Source: Gigaspora margarita (lineage: Eukaryota > Glomeromycota > Glomeromycetes > Diversisporales > Gigasporaceae). From it: a stretch of DNA of 64,000 bases. Below, in pieces: positions 23,491 through 34,150 of the stretch. Every line of letters begins with the position of its first letter. The stretch's first letter is position 1. The position numbers were made by a program, and so were the translations under genes. The stretch is taken from assembly GCA_009809945.1 (NCBI GenBank), contig WTPW01000201.1, positions 154,607 to 218,606 of the forward strand, in the 5' to 3' direction. Below the pieces are notes generated by a model. That model ran no database searches, was not told where the DNA came from, and saw only the letters and a list, made by a program, of their open reading frames with translations.

Positions 23491-23775
23491 ATGGCTGAAG
23501 GACTTTTATTTATAGCTATTTTAAACAGTTGGAAAACGATTTTCATATACCAAAGAGGGGAATCAAAGAATTTTGAAATTCTAATTAATAAAATTAAAGA
23601 CCCGATTGGAGTGGGCCTTGAAACTTTGGAAATCTTGGGAATCTTACAAATTTCCTGTGATATGGTGATCTGCAGCGTTCCACATCTTTTTGAAAACAGT
23701 TCTATCGGAAATAATTTAGGAATTATTATGTCTAATCGAAAGGTTTTATTATTGCGTTTTCAAACCATGTATTAG
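23491..23775 (+). CDS. Unrecognised 94-codon open frame, doubtful gene
   Basis: An ATG-started frame of 94 codons lies in CpG-bearing DNA 493 bp after the mannosidase stop. The predicted peptide is of mixed composition (Ile/Leu-rich, some Cys, no low complexity), which sets it apart from most chance frames here. I recognise no domain, no signal peptide and no intron context. It could be an exon of a longer gene or a chance frame. The minus strand of the same stretch is full of stops. Confidence 0.25.
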   Translation: MAEGLLFIAILNSWKTIFIYQRGESKNFEILINKIKDPIGVGLETLEILGILQISCDMVICSVPHLFENSSIGNNLGIIMSNRKVLLLRFQTMY

Positions 23776-23806
23776 GATAAGTGAATTTCAAATTTGTATT
23801 ATTTTA

Positions 23807-24027
23807 GACCACGTAAAGTTGATTTTCATTTTACATACACGGATTTTTTTTTATGTTGGATGATTTGGGAAATTAGTGTTTCCATTGGGTGAAACCGGAT
23901 AAACCAAGGTGGAGAAAATTAATGTTAAAAATCGAATAATTGACACAATCGGCACCTAAAAAAAAAAAAAAAAAAAAAAAAAAGGACGGACGGGTAATAC
24001 AAACGGAAAAATCAACTTTGCGTGGCC
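23807..24027. mobile_element. Harbinger-like MITE, 221 bp, CpG-bearing (GGCC family)
   Basis: Starts GACCACGTAAAGTTGATTTT and ends AAATCAACTTTGCGTGGCC, flanked by TTA (23804-23806, 24028-24030). The 3-bp TWA duplication suits PIF/Harbinger-like elements. A poly-A run occupies about 23959-23982. The relative at 61385-61605 has the same length. Confidence 0.75.
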
Positions 24028-24030
24028 TTA

Positions 24031-24540
24031 CGGAAAATCATTTCACTTTATAGACAATCAATTTATATTATAGATTTATTTTAAAAACAATTCATTCATA
24101 GACAGTTCATTTTGCAGCTAATATATTTTGACAATCTTTTAAAAGGATAACTCCTAATCCAGTAGTCTGATTACTAAAATAATCTCCATAAGAAATTGCA
24201 GCAATGCATGGGTTTGGATCTACACGAGACAATGCATGGGAAAACACGTTTACAGCACGTAAAAAGGTGTGGATTCCGTGCAACAGTGCACGTGCTAATG
24301 TAGGTAATCAAAACATATTCAGATGCATATATTGCATATGTAGATGTTGCATCTAAAGTAACGATTTATCTAAGATAGCGTCTGACTAATTAAGTTCCTA
24401 AAATCAGATCTTCATGCATGCATTAAGTCGTAATTTTAACCAGGGCGCTACTTTAGATATATATATGTAATAGATATTTCACGGGCTGTTGTGAATATCA
24501 TGGATTAGCACGGCGATCGCTTTTATTTAATAAAGTCATA
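24031..24540. other. CpG-bearing stretch without gene
   Basis: Contains short words repeated with variation (AATGCATGGG twice, CACGT several times, ATGCATGCAT) and the last run of frequent CpG. After about 24540 CpG becomes rare. No frame, RNA or terminal repeat can be supported. Confidence 0.45.
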
Positions 24541-27400
24541 TGTAATAATTTTATACTTTTATTATTAAAATGATTTAACTATAAGAAATTTTTAATATTA
24601 ATTAAGTACAGTAGAATGACTCTACTATATGGAAAGAAATAAAGAGAGATACCAAATAAAAAACATACTGCATAAAATAATCAAATAGTTGTTGAGAAAA
24701 GGTGATATAAATTTATCTTATAATTGTTAAATCGATGATCCAAAGTTTTAAGCTACTTTTTTGGCATTAATCTAATCATTTTACATGCTATTTTTTTTTT
24801 ATTCTGAGTTTTATTATTCTCCTTCAAATTATAGAGCCTTTCTTAATAATTAATGGTTTTTTATTTATTGCTTTTATATAATAAATCATATATCATAATT
24901 GTCTAGAGTGTAGAAAAGGATGATCTATGATGCAGTGATAGACCAGAATTTGTATGTTATTTTGCTAGACATATTTTTAGATTTAATGCCCGCCAATTTA
25001 TCTAATTCATCTGTTTCTGTTTTTAGCTATTGGCCTTAATAAATAAATTTTTAGTTTCAGATATTTAATGGTATAACATCCTATTTATAGTAGTAAATTT
25101 TTAAAATATATATTATTTAAAAAAATATATACTTACTTATATCATTAACTTTGCTGTACTGATCTCAAATTTACTTAAAATTGTTGATTGTGATTAGTTC
25201 ATATTATATGATCATCGTATAACAAAAAATGATATCTGATCTTTAAATGTATATTTATTATTCCAATTTTAATTACTTATTACTATTGATATTAAATAGG
25301 CAGATAATATAAATTAGAAATTTAAAGTAATTAACTTAATAATTTTTTTAATTATTAAAATTACAAAAATTTACAATCAAGATTATATGAAAATTGTTCT
25401 ACATATCCTCTACTCTTAAGCAGTAAAAATTTTTTATTGAAATTAATTATAGAATAAATAGTTATAGTTAGCCTCCAAAATTGATCCTGCCAAAACTGAT
25501 AGTTTGTCAAATTTGATAAACAATTAATCACCAAGTTTGTTTCTTCTATATGAATCTAATAGTTGATAATGATTTCAAATTTGATAATCTCTTAATACTG
25601 ATACAAAATTTGTCTACTATTTATACCAGTTTGGGAACATTCAACTGTATTATATGAAAGAAAATAACTAAAAAAATACTGCATAAAATAATTAGATAGA
25701 TATTAAGAAAAGTTAATTTAAAATTTTTATTTTTGTTTTATAATTGTTAAATTGATAATTCAAAGACTAATCTAGGTGAGTTTTAACTACTCTAGTAGGT
25801 TTAGGTTGCAGCTAAATTAGTCTGAGTTCTACTCTTGAAAAATTTGTAATTGGATAATATTAAATTGTTAATGTAATTAGACTGTGTCCAGAGAAGTCTC
25901 TAGAGGCATCTTCTACAAATTATTCATAAAGAAAGAACAAAACCTTACCTTAATATTAAAAAAATAATTCAAAGACTAAGTTACTTATCTTGATATTTAT
26001 TTATTTATTTTATAAACTTTTATATAATAAAGTTATTTATAATAATTTTATACTTCTATAATTATTAAAGTAGTTTTTTAAACTATAAAAATTTTTAAAT
26101 ATAGTAAAATAGCTTATTATATAAAAAAATAAAGAAAGTTATTAAATAAATAAAAAAATACTAAATAAAATACTTGGACAAAATTATTTAAAATTTTTCT
26201 ATTTGCCTTTAGTGCTTAGAAGAAATCATTAGTGCTTTGTGGTACACTTGATTGCTTTATAAGTAAATTTTGGGATGGTTTCATTGCTCATATTTGATAA
26301 TTGATATTTCCAGTTTAACTCTTTTAAGAAATTTTGGGTTTCACTAATTTCAACTAATTGTAAAGGAGGTTCTTAAGCACTAAGCACTAGCACTAGCGAA
26401 AGCACTGGAAACTAGCAGTGCTTCAAAGCAGCTCAGGCACAGTACAAGCGCATAGCATTTAAAATTTTTTTTCGCTAGTCGAATAACAGGCAAATATATA
26501 TGTGATGAAATGAATGATGATTAAAAAAGGCAAATACCTTAATCTGCATACTATGCAATTACCAAACTAGGAGATATCTATATCTTCTATATCTATACTA
26601 TCTGAGAAATAAAAAAATTGCAGGTATCGAATAACCCTTTCATAAGATGGTAGTGCTGAATAACCTATAGTGACAATAGTGATAGTTCAGAAACAGGTTT
26701 TTACCTAATAGGTTTTGCATTTTCTTTGTTCATTCATATATGCACAATTGTATTTCCATACGCTGAATGATATAGCAATAAATATTTTTACATTTACATG
26801 TCAATTGGGAAATAATACTAGAAGTTAACCTTTATTAAATGAATTTTATTAAGAAATAGAGCATATATCAGTGCAATGATGCATAAGCTGAGATGGGATA
26901 TGCTCTCAGGAATAGCAATTATAATTGTTCTGGTATTGCTATCATCAGCTGAATTTGTAATACTAGTGGTCTCCTACACTGCATTAAGCAAGCTAACTTT
27001 TGAGTTGAAGCTTTAAAATGCCACAAAATGGTAGGATTCTATATGGGTTAGAAGATTTGTCCATACCATGTTGCTTATTATGTCAGATCCTAACAATTGT
27101 TATTAGTGTTAGACAGTGCCTGAATAGGCAACTAATTAAAAGTTTGCTTCATGTGCTGATTCACATGAGATTGGCTTATCTGCTCCTGATTAGGGCTAAT
27201 AGCTGTATTTTTGGATCTGACCCAGTTCATTTCTGGCATATCCCTGCTTAGTAATTTTTGATATATTCAGCTGACAAAAAAAGCCATCCCAAAATGTGAT
27301 CAAATTGTATGAAAAAATTTGGTTGATTCCTATTTGAAATTGTGACATTTAATCATTTGGATAATTATATTATCATATTTTTGTAATCAATCTATATTAT
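24541..27400. other. AT-rich, CpG-poor stretch with dispersed direct repeats
   Basis: A block including AATAATTTTATACTT, TTAAACTATAA, TACTATATGGAAAGAAATAA, ACTGCATAAAATAATC and TTATAATTGTTAAAT occurs near 24525-24740, partly near 25650-25760 and again near 26010-26170, about 0.9-1.1 kb apart. AGCACT words cluster at 26370-26460. The frame at 27018-27251 is unrecognised. No gene is supported. Confidence 0.5.
25465..25647. mobile_element. TA-type MITE (CAGTTGAATGTTCCCAAACTGG end)
   Basis: The right terminus CCAGTTTGGGAACATTCAACTG is imperfectly complementary to the left terminus TAGTTAGCCTCCAAAATTGAT. TA flanks both sides (25463-25464, 25648-25649). Inner TTTGTCAAATTTGATAA and ATTTGATAATCTC blocks pair loosely. 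183 bp, non-coding. Confidence 0.6.
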
Positions 27401-27407
27401 GACATTT

Positions 27408-27745
27408 TTCAATAAATCACCAGCGTGAGTATGAAGTTTAATTCTTTTCACTTTAAAGATAGTTTTCAAAAAAAGTATCTGTAATCATTTATTTGTTCAT
27501 TAAATTATCAGGGTAAGTACGAAGTTAAATTCTTTTCACTTTAACGATTGCATTTTACGAGAATATATAATTAATAGATATGAAGTTTATTATAATTCTG
27601 TTCATCTTAATGATTGTGTTTCAGGACAATATATGATTAACTGTAATTATTTAATCATTCAATAAAATCACTAGAGTGAGCATAATATTTAATTCAGTTC
27701 ACTTAAATGAATTTGTTATTTAATTATTCAATAATCATCAGGGTG
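27408..27745. repeat. Degenerate tandem repeat, ~100 bp unit
   Basis: Successive units share ATTATCAGGGTGAGTA, then AAGTTTAATTCTTTTCACTT and TTAACGATTGCATTTT, starting near 27415, 27508, 27655 and 27725. The copies diverge and differ in length. No frame runs through them. Confidence 0.65.
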
Positions 27746-28205
27746 AGTATTAAAAATGAAACTATTTTACAATTGATAAAATAGTTTCTTCTAACGATAC
27801 TTCGATGATTGACAAACTACAATTAATGAAACTATTGACAAAACTATAAATGAAACTATTGATAAAACAAACTATTGACAAAACTATTATAATTATAAAA
27901 CAAAAAGATTAATTAATAAAGTTTTATTTATTTGCTTTTAAAAATTTTGATATGTTTATCAAAGTGCAATAGGTAAATTTTCTGAATCATTGTTTTTATT
28001 CTTTACAATATTTAAAATTTCACTAATGTCTTTGCATTATTCACACTATTTAAACTATAAATATCTTCATATTTTCATAATTCTATTTAACCAATTTGTT
28101 AGTCATTTCATATTGATAAAATTTTGATATTTGATGAACTGCATGATTGATGAAACTCTTGGCAAAATTAATTTGGCTAATAAAATATAAAATGCAATTT
28201 TTTTT
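27746..28205. other. Simple AT repeats, no gene
   Basis: 27760-27890 is built of GAAACTATTGA/CAAAACTATT words; the rest is AT-rich without a signal. Confidence 0.45.
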
Positions 28206-28209
28206 TTAA

Positions 28210-28480
28210 TCCTATATACTTGTAGAATGAAAATAAAGAAAAATTTACTAAATTCGTCTAGTAGTTATTGAGAAATATTTATATAAAATTTGAAAAAAAT
28301 GTTAAACATCTTAGAAAAACAAGACCGCAATTGTATTTTTTTAAAACAATACAATTGCGGTCTTGATTTCCTAGAGATATTTTTACCTTTTTTTAAAAAA
28401 TTTTATACGAATATATTTTGACAACTACTAGACCAATTTTAAAAAATTTTTGCTTTATTCCATTCTAAAAGTTTATAGAA
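28210..28480. mobile_element. Fold-back element with perfect central hairpin
   Basis: Outer arms TGTAGAATGAAAATAAAG and CTTTATTCCATTCTAAAAG pair, as do GTCTAGTAGTTATTG and CAACTACTAGACC. The core has CAAGACCGCAATTGTA and TACAATTGCGGTCTTG (28319-28365) as a perfect 16-bp stem with a short A/T loop. No TA or TWA duplication is certain. A CpG survives in the stem. Confidence 0.6.
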
Positions 28481-28489
28481 TTAAAATAA

Positions 28490-29284
28490 AAAAAATTACC
28501 AAATTTGATCCAGTATTCGTTGAGCTAAAAGACACATATGTGCCCATATGATATACATAAAATGTGACCAAATATGTACATATTGTAATGGTTGAATTGT
28601 GAGAGCTATAAACAATATGGACAATAGTACCAATTTAAACTCCAACCAATTACGGATGAGGGGTATAAATGGAAGGTAGGTGAGTAAATAAAATTGGGTT
28701 ATAAGAATATGCATGAAAATAAATTACTAAATCAGCGATAAATTAAAGACGCTAATGCTAGTGATGCTGATATGTAGGTTGATTAGATTTAAAATTATAG
28801 ATAAAATGATATGAATGATAGCAGGTGAATTAGGGTAAGTTTGACATGAAATTCAAAGGTTACATGAACAATTTAAAAGAATTAACAAAATTTGTCACAC
28901 TAAATTCGAGTTATAATAAGCCAATACAAAGTTACAAGTCAGTTCAGTCTGTTGAATTAAGTCTCGCAAGGTTTATTAAGGTTACAAATCGAATTCAAAA
29001 GATGAGCTTATCATTTTATTATTATGTTTTATTTTTATGTGGGATGTGGAACTTAATTTTTGACCTTTATTGATTTTGAGCATTTATGCTTTATTTTGAG
29101 TGATTTTGCTTTGATTTGAGGAGTGTATATTTTTTTCAATACATACATATTCTGAAGTGAGTATATATGCTCATAGCATAAAATTAACAAGCCTGTGTAA
29201 CTACATGGATACAATAATTTGAGCATATACACTCTTGTATGAGTTAAGCCACCAAGCCTCATTACATTATTTGTATACATTATA
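28490..29284. other. No recognisable gene
   Basis: Three short open frames (28714-28496 minus, 28846-29073 plus, 29280-29053 minus) show no motif I recognise and sit in AT-rich sequence. I call none of them. Confidence 0.45.
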
Positions 29285-30189
29285 TACCGTAATTTACCGT
29301 AGAAGGTACCCCTTTAATCAGTACCCCCTTTGATTTGTACTGGGTACAATTAAAGGTTATTGTTATGGTATTTTGTAAGGTACCCAGGAACAAATTAATA
29401 ACCACTTATAATGTTGCTATTTTTTAATTCAAGCGATTAGTGTTATTAAATTTTTGCATATTTCACTAGCTTTTATTAGATGGGTTTCTATTTAATCTAC
29501 TTACTGGTATACTTGTTTAATATAAACACTCTATAACTAACCTCTAGCCTTAACCCATAACCCTAAAAAATGTGCCCTAAAATTTTTATTTTCAGTGGGC
29601 TGTCAATTTTTTTTTTTTTTTAAAAAAAAAAGAAAAAACGCATATGGCACTCTTTACCAATCGACAATTTTTTTTTTTTAAAAAAAAAAAGCACATATAG
29701 CAAATCAATTTTTTTATACTACATATATTCATTTAATCTGATTTCATTTGATCTAATTTCATTTAATCTGATTTCATTTTAATATGTTTTCATTTTAATC
29801 CATCACAATAGACATTTAATATATGCAGATTTTAACAAGCAGAATATCAGATGGTAAGTTTATTTAAACTTTAAAAATTTGTGTGATTATAGTTATTCCC
29901 ACCACTGATTTACAAAATTTTTCACCTCATCCTGATAATAAGATTTGATTTCCTCTTCCTGAGCCAAAAATTTTGTCAGGCTTGTAGCAAAAAATCTAAT
30001 TGAGATAGAAGGCTTTGCTCAGGCAAAAAATATTGTTGAGGTAAACAGTTTTGTTGGTATTGGTCAGGCATAAAAACTTGTGAAAGTTGAGGTAAAGAAT
30101 TTTGTTGCTAAAGTGGGAGATCTTGTAACAGAAGTCATTATTAAGATAGGAGGTATTGTTGAGGCAAAGAATCTTGTAAGAGTAAAAGG

Positions 30190-31830
30190 GTTCATTAAAC
30201 AAAAATATTAAATTTAATTTGCATAATCAAATTTTTTACCATCACAAAAAATATCTTCATTATTTTCTACTAGATCATGTTCATTATTTTCAACTTGATC
30301 ATAGTCAAAAAGTAAATCATCCTCTGATCCGTCTATTGCAATTGAGATACAGGTAACCCCCATTAATATCAACTTACGTTAATATCAACCTAAGCCACAA
30401 ATCAAATTTTTACAAATTTTTATATATCAAAATTCCCTCATATATATCAACTTTAATATGTATTTTCGTTAATATCACTATCAACATAATTTTTAACAGA
30501 TTCAAATGGGTTGATATTAACGAGGGTCACCTGTACCACAACACTTAAAGAAGCATTTAATTAGTTGAATATCAATGTCATCCCATGCATGCTTAACCTA
30601 TTCTGCAATAAGATTATAGAGAGGATGTTTAATTGAACTAGCTGCAGTTAATTCTTTTACTTTTTGTGCTATCTATTTGTTGTACATAGACCTGATCTAT
30701 TAATAAAGAAATATTATTTTATATTTAAAAAATAATAAAAAAAAAATAAAAAATAAAAAAATGCCTGTTGTCTTGAACCATTTATTAATCGATACGTCAA
30801 GTGGTTGAACTTTTGATATCAATTCTCTAGGAATAATTGCGATATTGGTATTCTTTTTAGAAAGATTACCTTTAACAGAAGGAACTAAATGACCTTAAAA
30901 AAATCTATTACTAATAATGATTGTGGATTTCTAGAGCACAGTATATGATTGTTCCAAACAGTTTCTACCTAATAATTCATTTCTACTTCATTTATCCATT
31001 CCTTTTCATTAGCTCTAATAATTACACCTTGTGAAAAATGAAGACGCAGTACATTTTTTAGTTTAAAAATGATCATCAGTGTTAATTTTATACCATTTGC
31101 CATACATGCGAGCACAACAGTAAAACAAGATTTCTCATAACCACAAATTCGAATACTAATAGGTTTGTTTCCTTTATTATCAACAGTTACATTGCTTGTT
31201 ATATCAAAAATAGAGGGGCTTCATCCATATTACCCATTAATGATAACAGATAATTATGTTGAATACAACAATATTGGAAAAATTTAAAAATTCTTGCCAT
31301 TGTGCTTCTAATTCTTCTGGTAATTTTTGTGCAATAGTTGTTCTACGATGGATACTAAAATTATAGCACCATAAAAAACCTTTGAGCTATTTAGTACTCT
31401 ACTTAAACTTATCGATATCAGCATATTGAGAAATATATCATGTAGATTTTGCTAATATTACTGCTTTTGTTTGTATCATATGATGGCTAACTGGATTTAA
31501 TTTAGCATATAAAGCTTGAACCTATTTAGCGAGTTCTTCTTCAAGATTAGGATAATGTGGTTTAGTACAAGTATTAAGACGTTTAACATGTGGTTGAGCT
31601 AATAGTAGCTGTTCTCGCTTATTTCTCCAATCCCAAATTTGTTTGGTTTCAATTTGAAATTTGTTAGCTATTTTATATATAGTAGCACCTGGAGCATTGT
31701 CAAGGTAAGAAAGAATAAAAAGTTTTTTTCGGGCTGTCTAATATCATATTCTTTTTGTGTTCAAGATTGGTTGTAAGAATACTTTCTAAGAGTACTATTA
31801 TTAAGATCACAGAAAGGTAAAAGTTTATTT
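30190..31830 (-). pseudogene. Pogo/Tigger transposase relic
   Basis: Reading the minus strand: a helix-turn-helix region (QIWDWRNKREQLL near 31640), then the CENP-B-type segment with LYAKLNPVSHHMIQTKA (about 31515-31465). The DDE core follows with GNMDEAPLFFD (first catalytic Asp region, about 31235-31200), MANGIKLTLMIIFKLKNV (about 31110-31055), LLVIDFF (second Asp, about 30920-30895) and KVQPLDVSINKWFK (third Asp, about 30820-30770). An acidic tail DGSEDDLLFDY (about 30335-30300) and a Gln/Leu-rich end follow. It is broken by many stops and frameshifts, often at codons expected to be Trp, and by a MITE. It cannot make protein; in life it would have cut at the TIRs. Confidence 0.8.
30350..30533. 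mobile_element. TA-type MITE, 184 bp (CAGGTRACC…AATATCAAC), nested in the pogo transposase
   Basis: Termini CAGGTAACCCCCATTAATAT and ATATTAACGAGGGTCACCTG are inverted and flanked by TA (30348-30349, 30534-30535). The insertion separates the transposase core from its DGSEDD tail. CpGs survive in GTTAACG-like words while the host transposase has almost none, suggesting a later arrival. Confidence 0.85.
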
Positions 31831-32539
31831 TTCAAAAAAAATTGACTTACCGATAAACAAACAACTTAATAGATATTTTATAGTCATAAAAAAAAAAAAT
31901 TGCAAAAATTTCTTGCAAAAAAAAATCATAATTTTTGCAAAAAAATTTTTTTTTTGCAAGACATGGTGGTAAAATTTAAAAATTATAAACTACTAGTACC
32001 AGCAGGATCATAAAAACCTTTTTCGTAAACTTTTTTTTATTTTTTTATAGAATTAAATCATATTACGAAGCATACATACCTTAAGTCAAAAAAAAATTGT
32101 AAAAATCAATACTGATATGATATCTTTTACCTATATATTGATTCATACCCCTTACAAAATACCCTTACATAACATATCCTATACCATACAAGGTACTCAG
32201 GGGTACAAATCAAATAATTTACTATGTGAAATTAAGTTGTATCTGGGTACCTTGCACAGTAAATTGTGGTAAAATATTTACAATATAAAAAAATAAAAAT
32301 AAAAAATAATTTGTCACAATATATGCACATCACATTTTCCGTTCACTCTAATATAACCCCATCAACTATACACACATTTTTGACAATTCGATATCCTATG
32401 CACAAATTCTTTCTATTACAATTATCAATATTACCACACTTTCAAAATTTATCTCAATTCTAAGATCTATCAATTTTGTAACAACCCAAACAATTTAATT
32501 CTTATATTGGATTTACACATAAAATATAAAATTGTATTA

Positions 32540-33132
32540 TTCCTTAAACTGTTTTCTAGGCAAATTTTCCTAGAATTTTTAAATTATTTGATAAATTCTA
32601 CTATAACACAAAATCATAATAAGTAAAAACCCTCTAATGTATGATTTTTCAAGACTGGATGAATCTAACCAATCATTTGATAATAAAATTTCAGACAAAT
32701 TTGCCTGGAAAACAGTTGGCTATTTTTTTTTTTTAAAAAAAGTTTATATATGTTTAAGATCGACAATTCCAAGTTAACATCTAATTTAGTATTGTTGATC
32801 TTAAATATTTATATCAACTTTTTTTAAAAAATCATCTAGGCAAATTTGGCTGAATTTTATTATCAAATGATTGGGTTAATTCTTCTGGGTTTAATCAATG
32901 ATTATTAAATTTATGTTAATGAATATGTTACTAGACAAAAGTACTACCAATATGTTTATATTGCAAGAGCAGAGCAGAAAACATGATGCTCATGACTTGC
33001 ACAAAACTTTGGTAACAACATAAATAACAATTTTTGATAATAATTTTAAGGTTAGGGCAATTTAGTATGATGATACAAATTATAAAAATTTTCTAACCAA
33101 ATTTGCCTGGAAATAATCTACAGAGTAAGGAA
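32540..33132. mobile_element. TA-duplicating fold-back (TTCCTTAAAC family)
   Basis: The left end TTCCTTAAACTGTTTTCTAGG with GCAAATTTTCC and the right end GGCAAATTTGG (as complement) through AGAGTAAGGAA are inverted, TA-flanked (32538-32539, 33133-33134). Inner GGCAAATTTGGC copies at 32700 and 32840 fold as a second arm pair around TTAAGATCGACAATTCC. Related to 7436-8551. Confidence 0.6.
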
Positions 33133-33207
33133 TAAAATCAGATAAGGCATTGAATAACAAAAGCTCCCAGCACATGAGCAGGTGCATGACTTGTTTATTG
33201 TTAAAAT

Positions 33208-33480
33208 TAGAGTTCCCAAACTCAAATCAAATCAAATATTAAGCATATTTAAATTTGATCAAATCAAATAAGCCATGATTTGAATTTGATTTGAATTAAA
33301 AATTCTGTATTTAAATTTGTTTTGATTTGAAATTTATTTATAAATTATCATTATTTCAAATATTTGATCAAATCAAATCAAATATTCATTAATTTGAATT
33401 TGATTTGAAAATTCTGTATTTGAATTTGATTTGAGTTCAAATATTTGATCAAATCAAATCAAATCAAATTACAGAACCTA
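33208..33480. mobile_element. hAT-type MITE of CAAATC words
   Basis: Starts TAGAGTTCCCAAACTC and ends ACAGAACCTA, flanked by a perfect 8-bp duplication GTTAAAAT (33200-33207, 33481-33488). The body is almost only CAAATC and GATTTG words. A sister element with the same words is at 49758-50045. Non-coding, 273 bp. Confidence 0.85.
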
Positions 33481-34150
33481 GTTAAAATTAATGATCCAGA
33501 AATTGTAGAAGTTTAAAATTACTTTTTATTACTATTTATTTAATTGGTAAACTATTTTTAAAGAAAAAAAATGATAAACCTTATAATAAACAAAATCAGA
33601 AATTCATATGTTTTTTTATAGTGTAAAAATGGGGCTTGCTTATATATAAAAGTTTCTTTTATTAAGTAACTCTTCAATATTGCTTACTTGGAAGCTATAG
33701 AGCTAATTTTTGTGATTCTAATAGTAGCAAAATAATAAAAATCAGGTTGATAGATTATAAAATATTAATCATTTACTATAGAGTTTTTTCTTAAGAATTG
33801 AAGCATATAGCATTTCACTACTATATAGTAACTAGTCATATGCCTGCTAATCTTTACTATAAAATTTTACCCTTTAATTGCAAACTACTAATTAATTATT
33901 TTAGAAGTATAATATACTTAAATAGGTATATAGTGTTTCATAAAAGATTCAGGTCTAGTCCAGGTCTGGTCCAGTCTGTTAAGCAGACCAAGTTTGGACC
34001 CTTGATTATTAGAATCAATATGGGTTTGGGCCCACAAAAAGATCTGCTTGGTCCAGTCCTATTAGAACAATACTAATTGCTAATTGCTTATTGGCTGATT
34101 TCAGCTATTTTATAAATATAAATATTATAGGAATTTAATTTATTATTATT

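Larger units (their letters stand above)
29287..32269 (-). mobile_element. Pogo/Tigger-type DNA transposon, 2983 bp, inactive
   Basis: Inverted termini CCGTAATTTACCGTAGAAGG and CCTTGCACAGTAAATTGTGG are TA-flanked (29285-29286, 32270-32271), and both continue into GGTACCC/GGGTACC. A ruined transposase fills the minus strand from about 31830 to 30190. Length and layout suit a complete pogo element. A smaller MITE (30350-30533) is inserted in the transposase. Confidence 0.8.

Noticed and set aside
27018..27251. 77-codon frame with Cys and Leu
   Set aside because: No recognisable motif; both strands around it are full of stops and the composition is that of surrounding decayed repeats.
29530..29590. 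CCCTAA-like telomere motif
   Set aside because: Only scattered copies (AACCCTAAAAA, TGCCCTAAAAT), not a tandem array.
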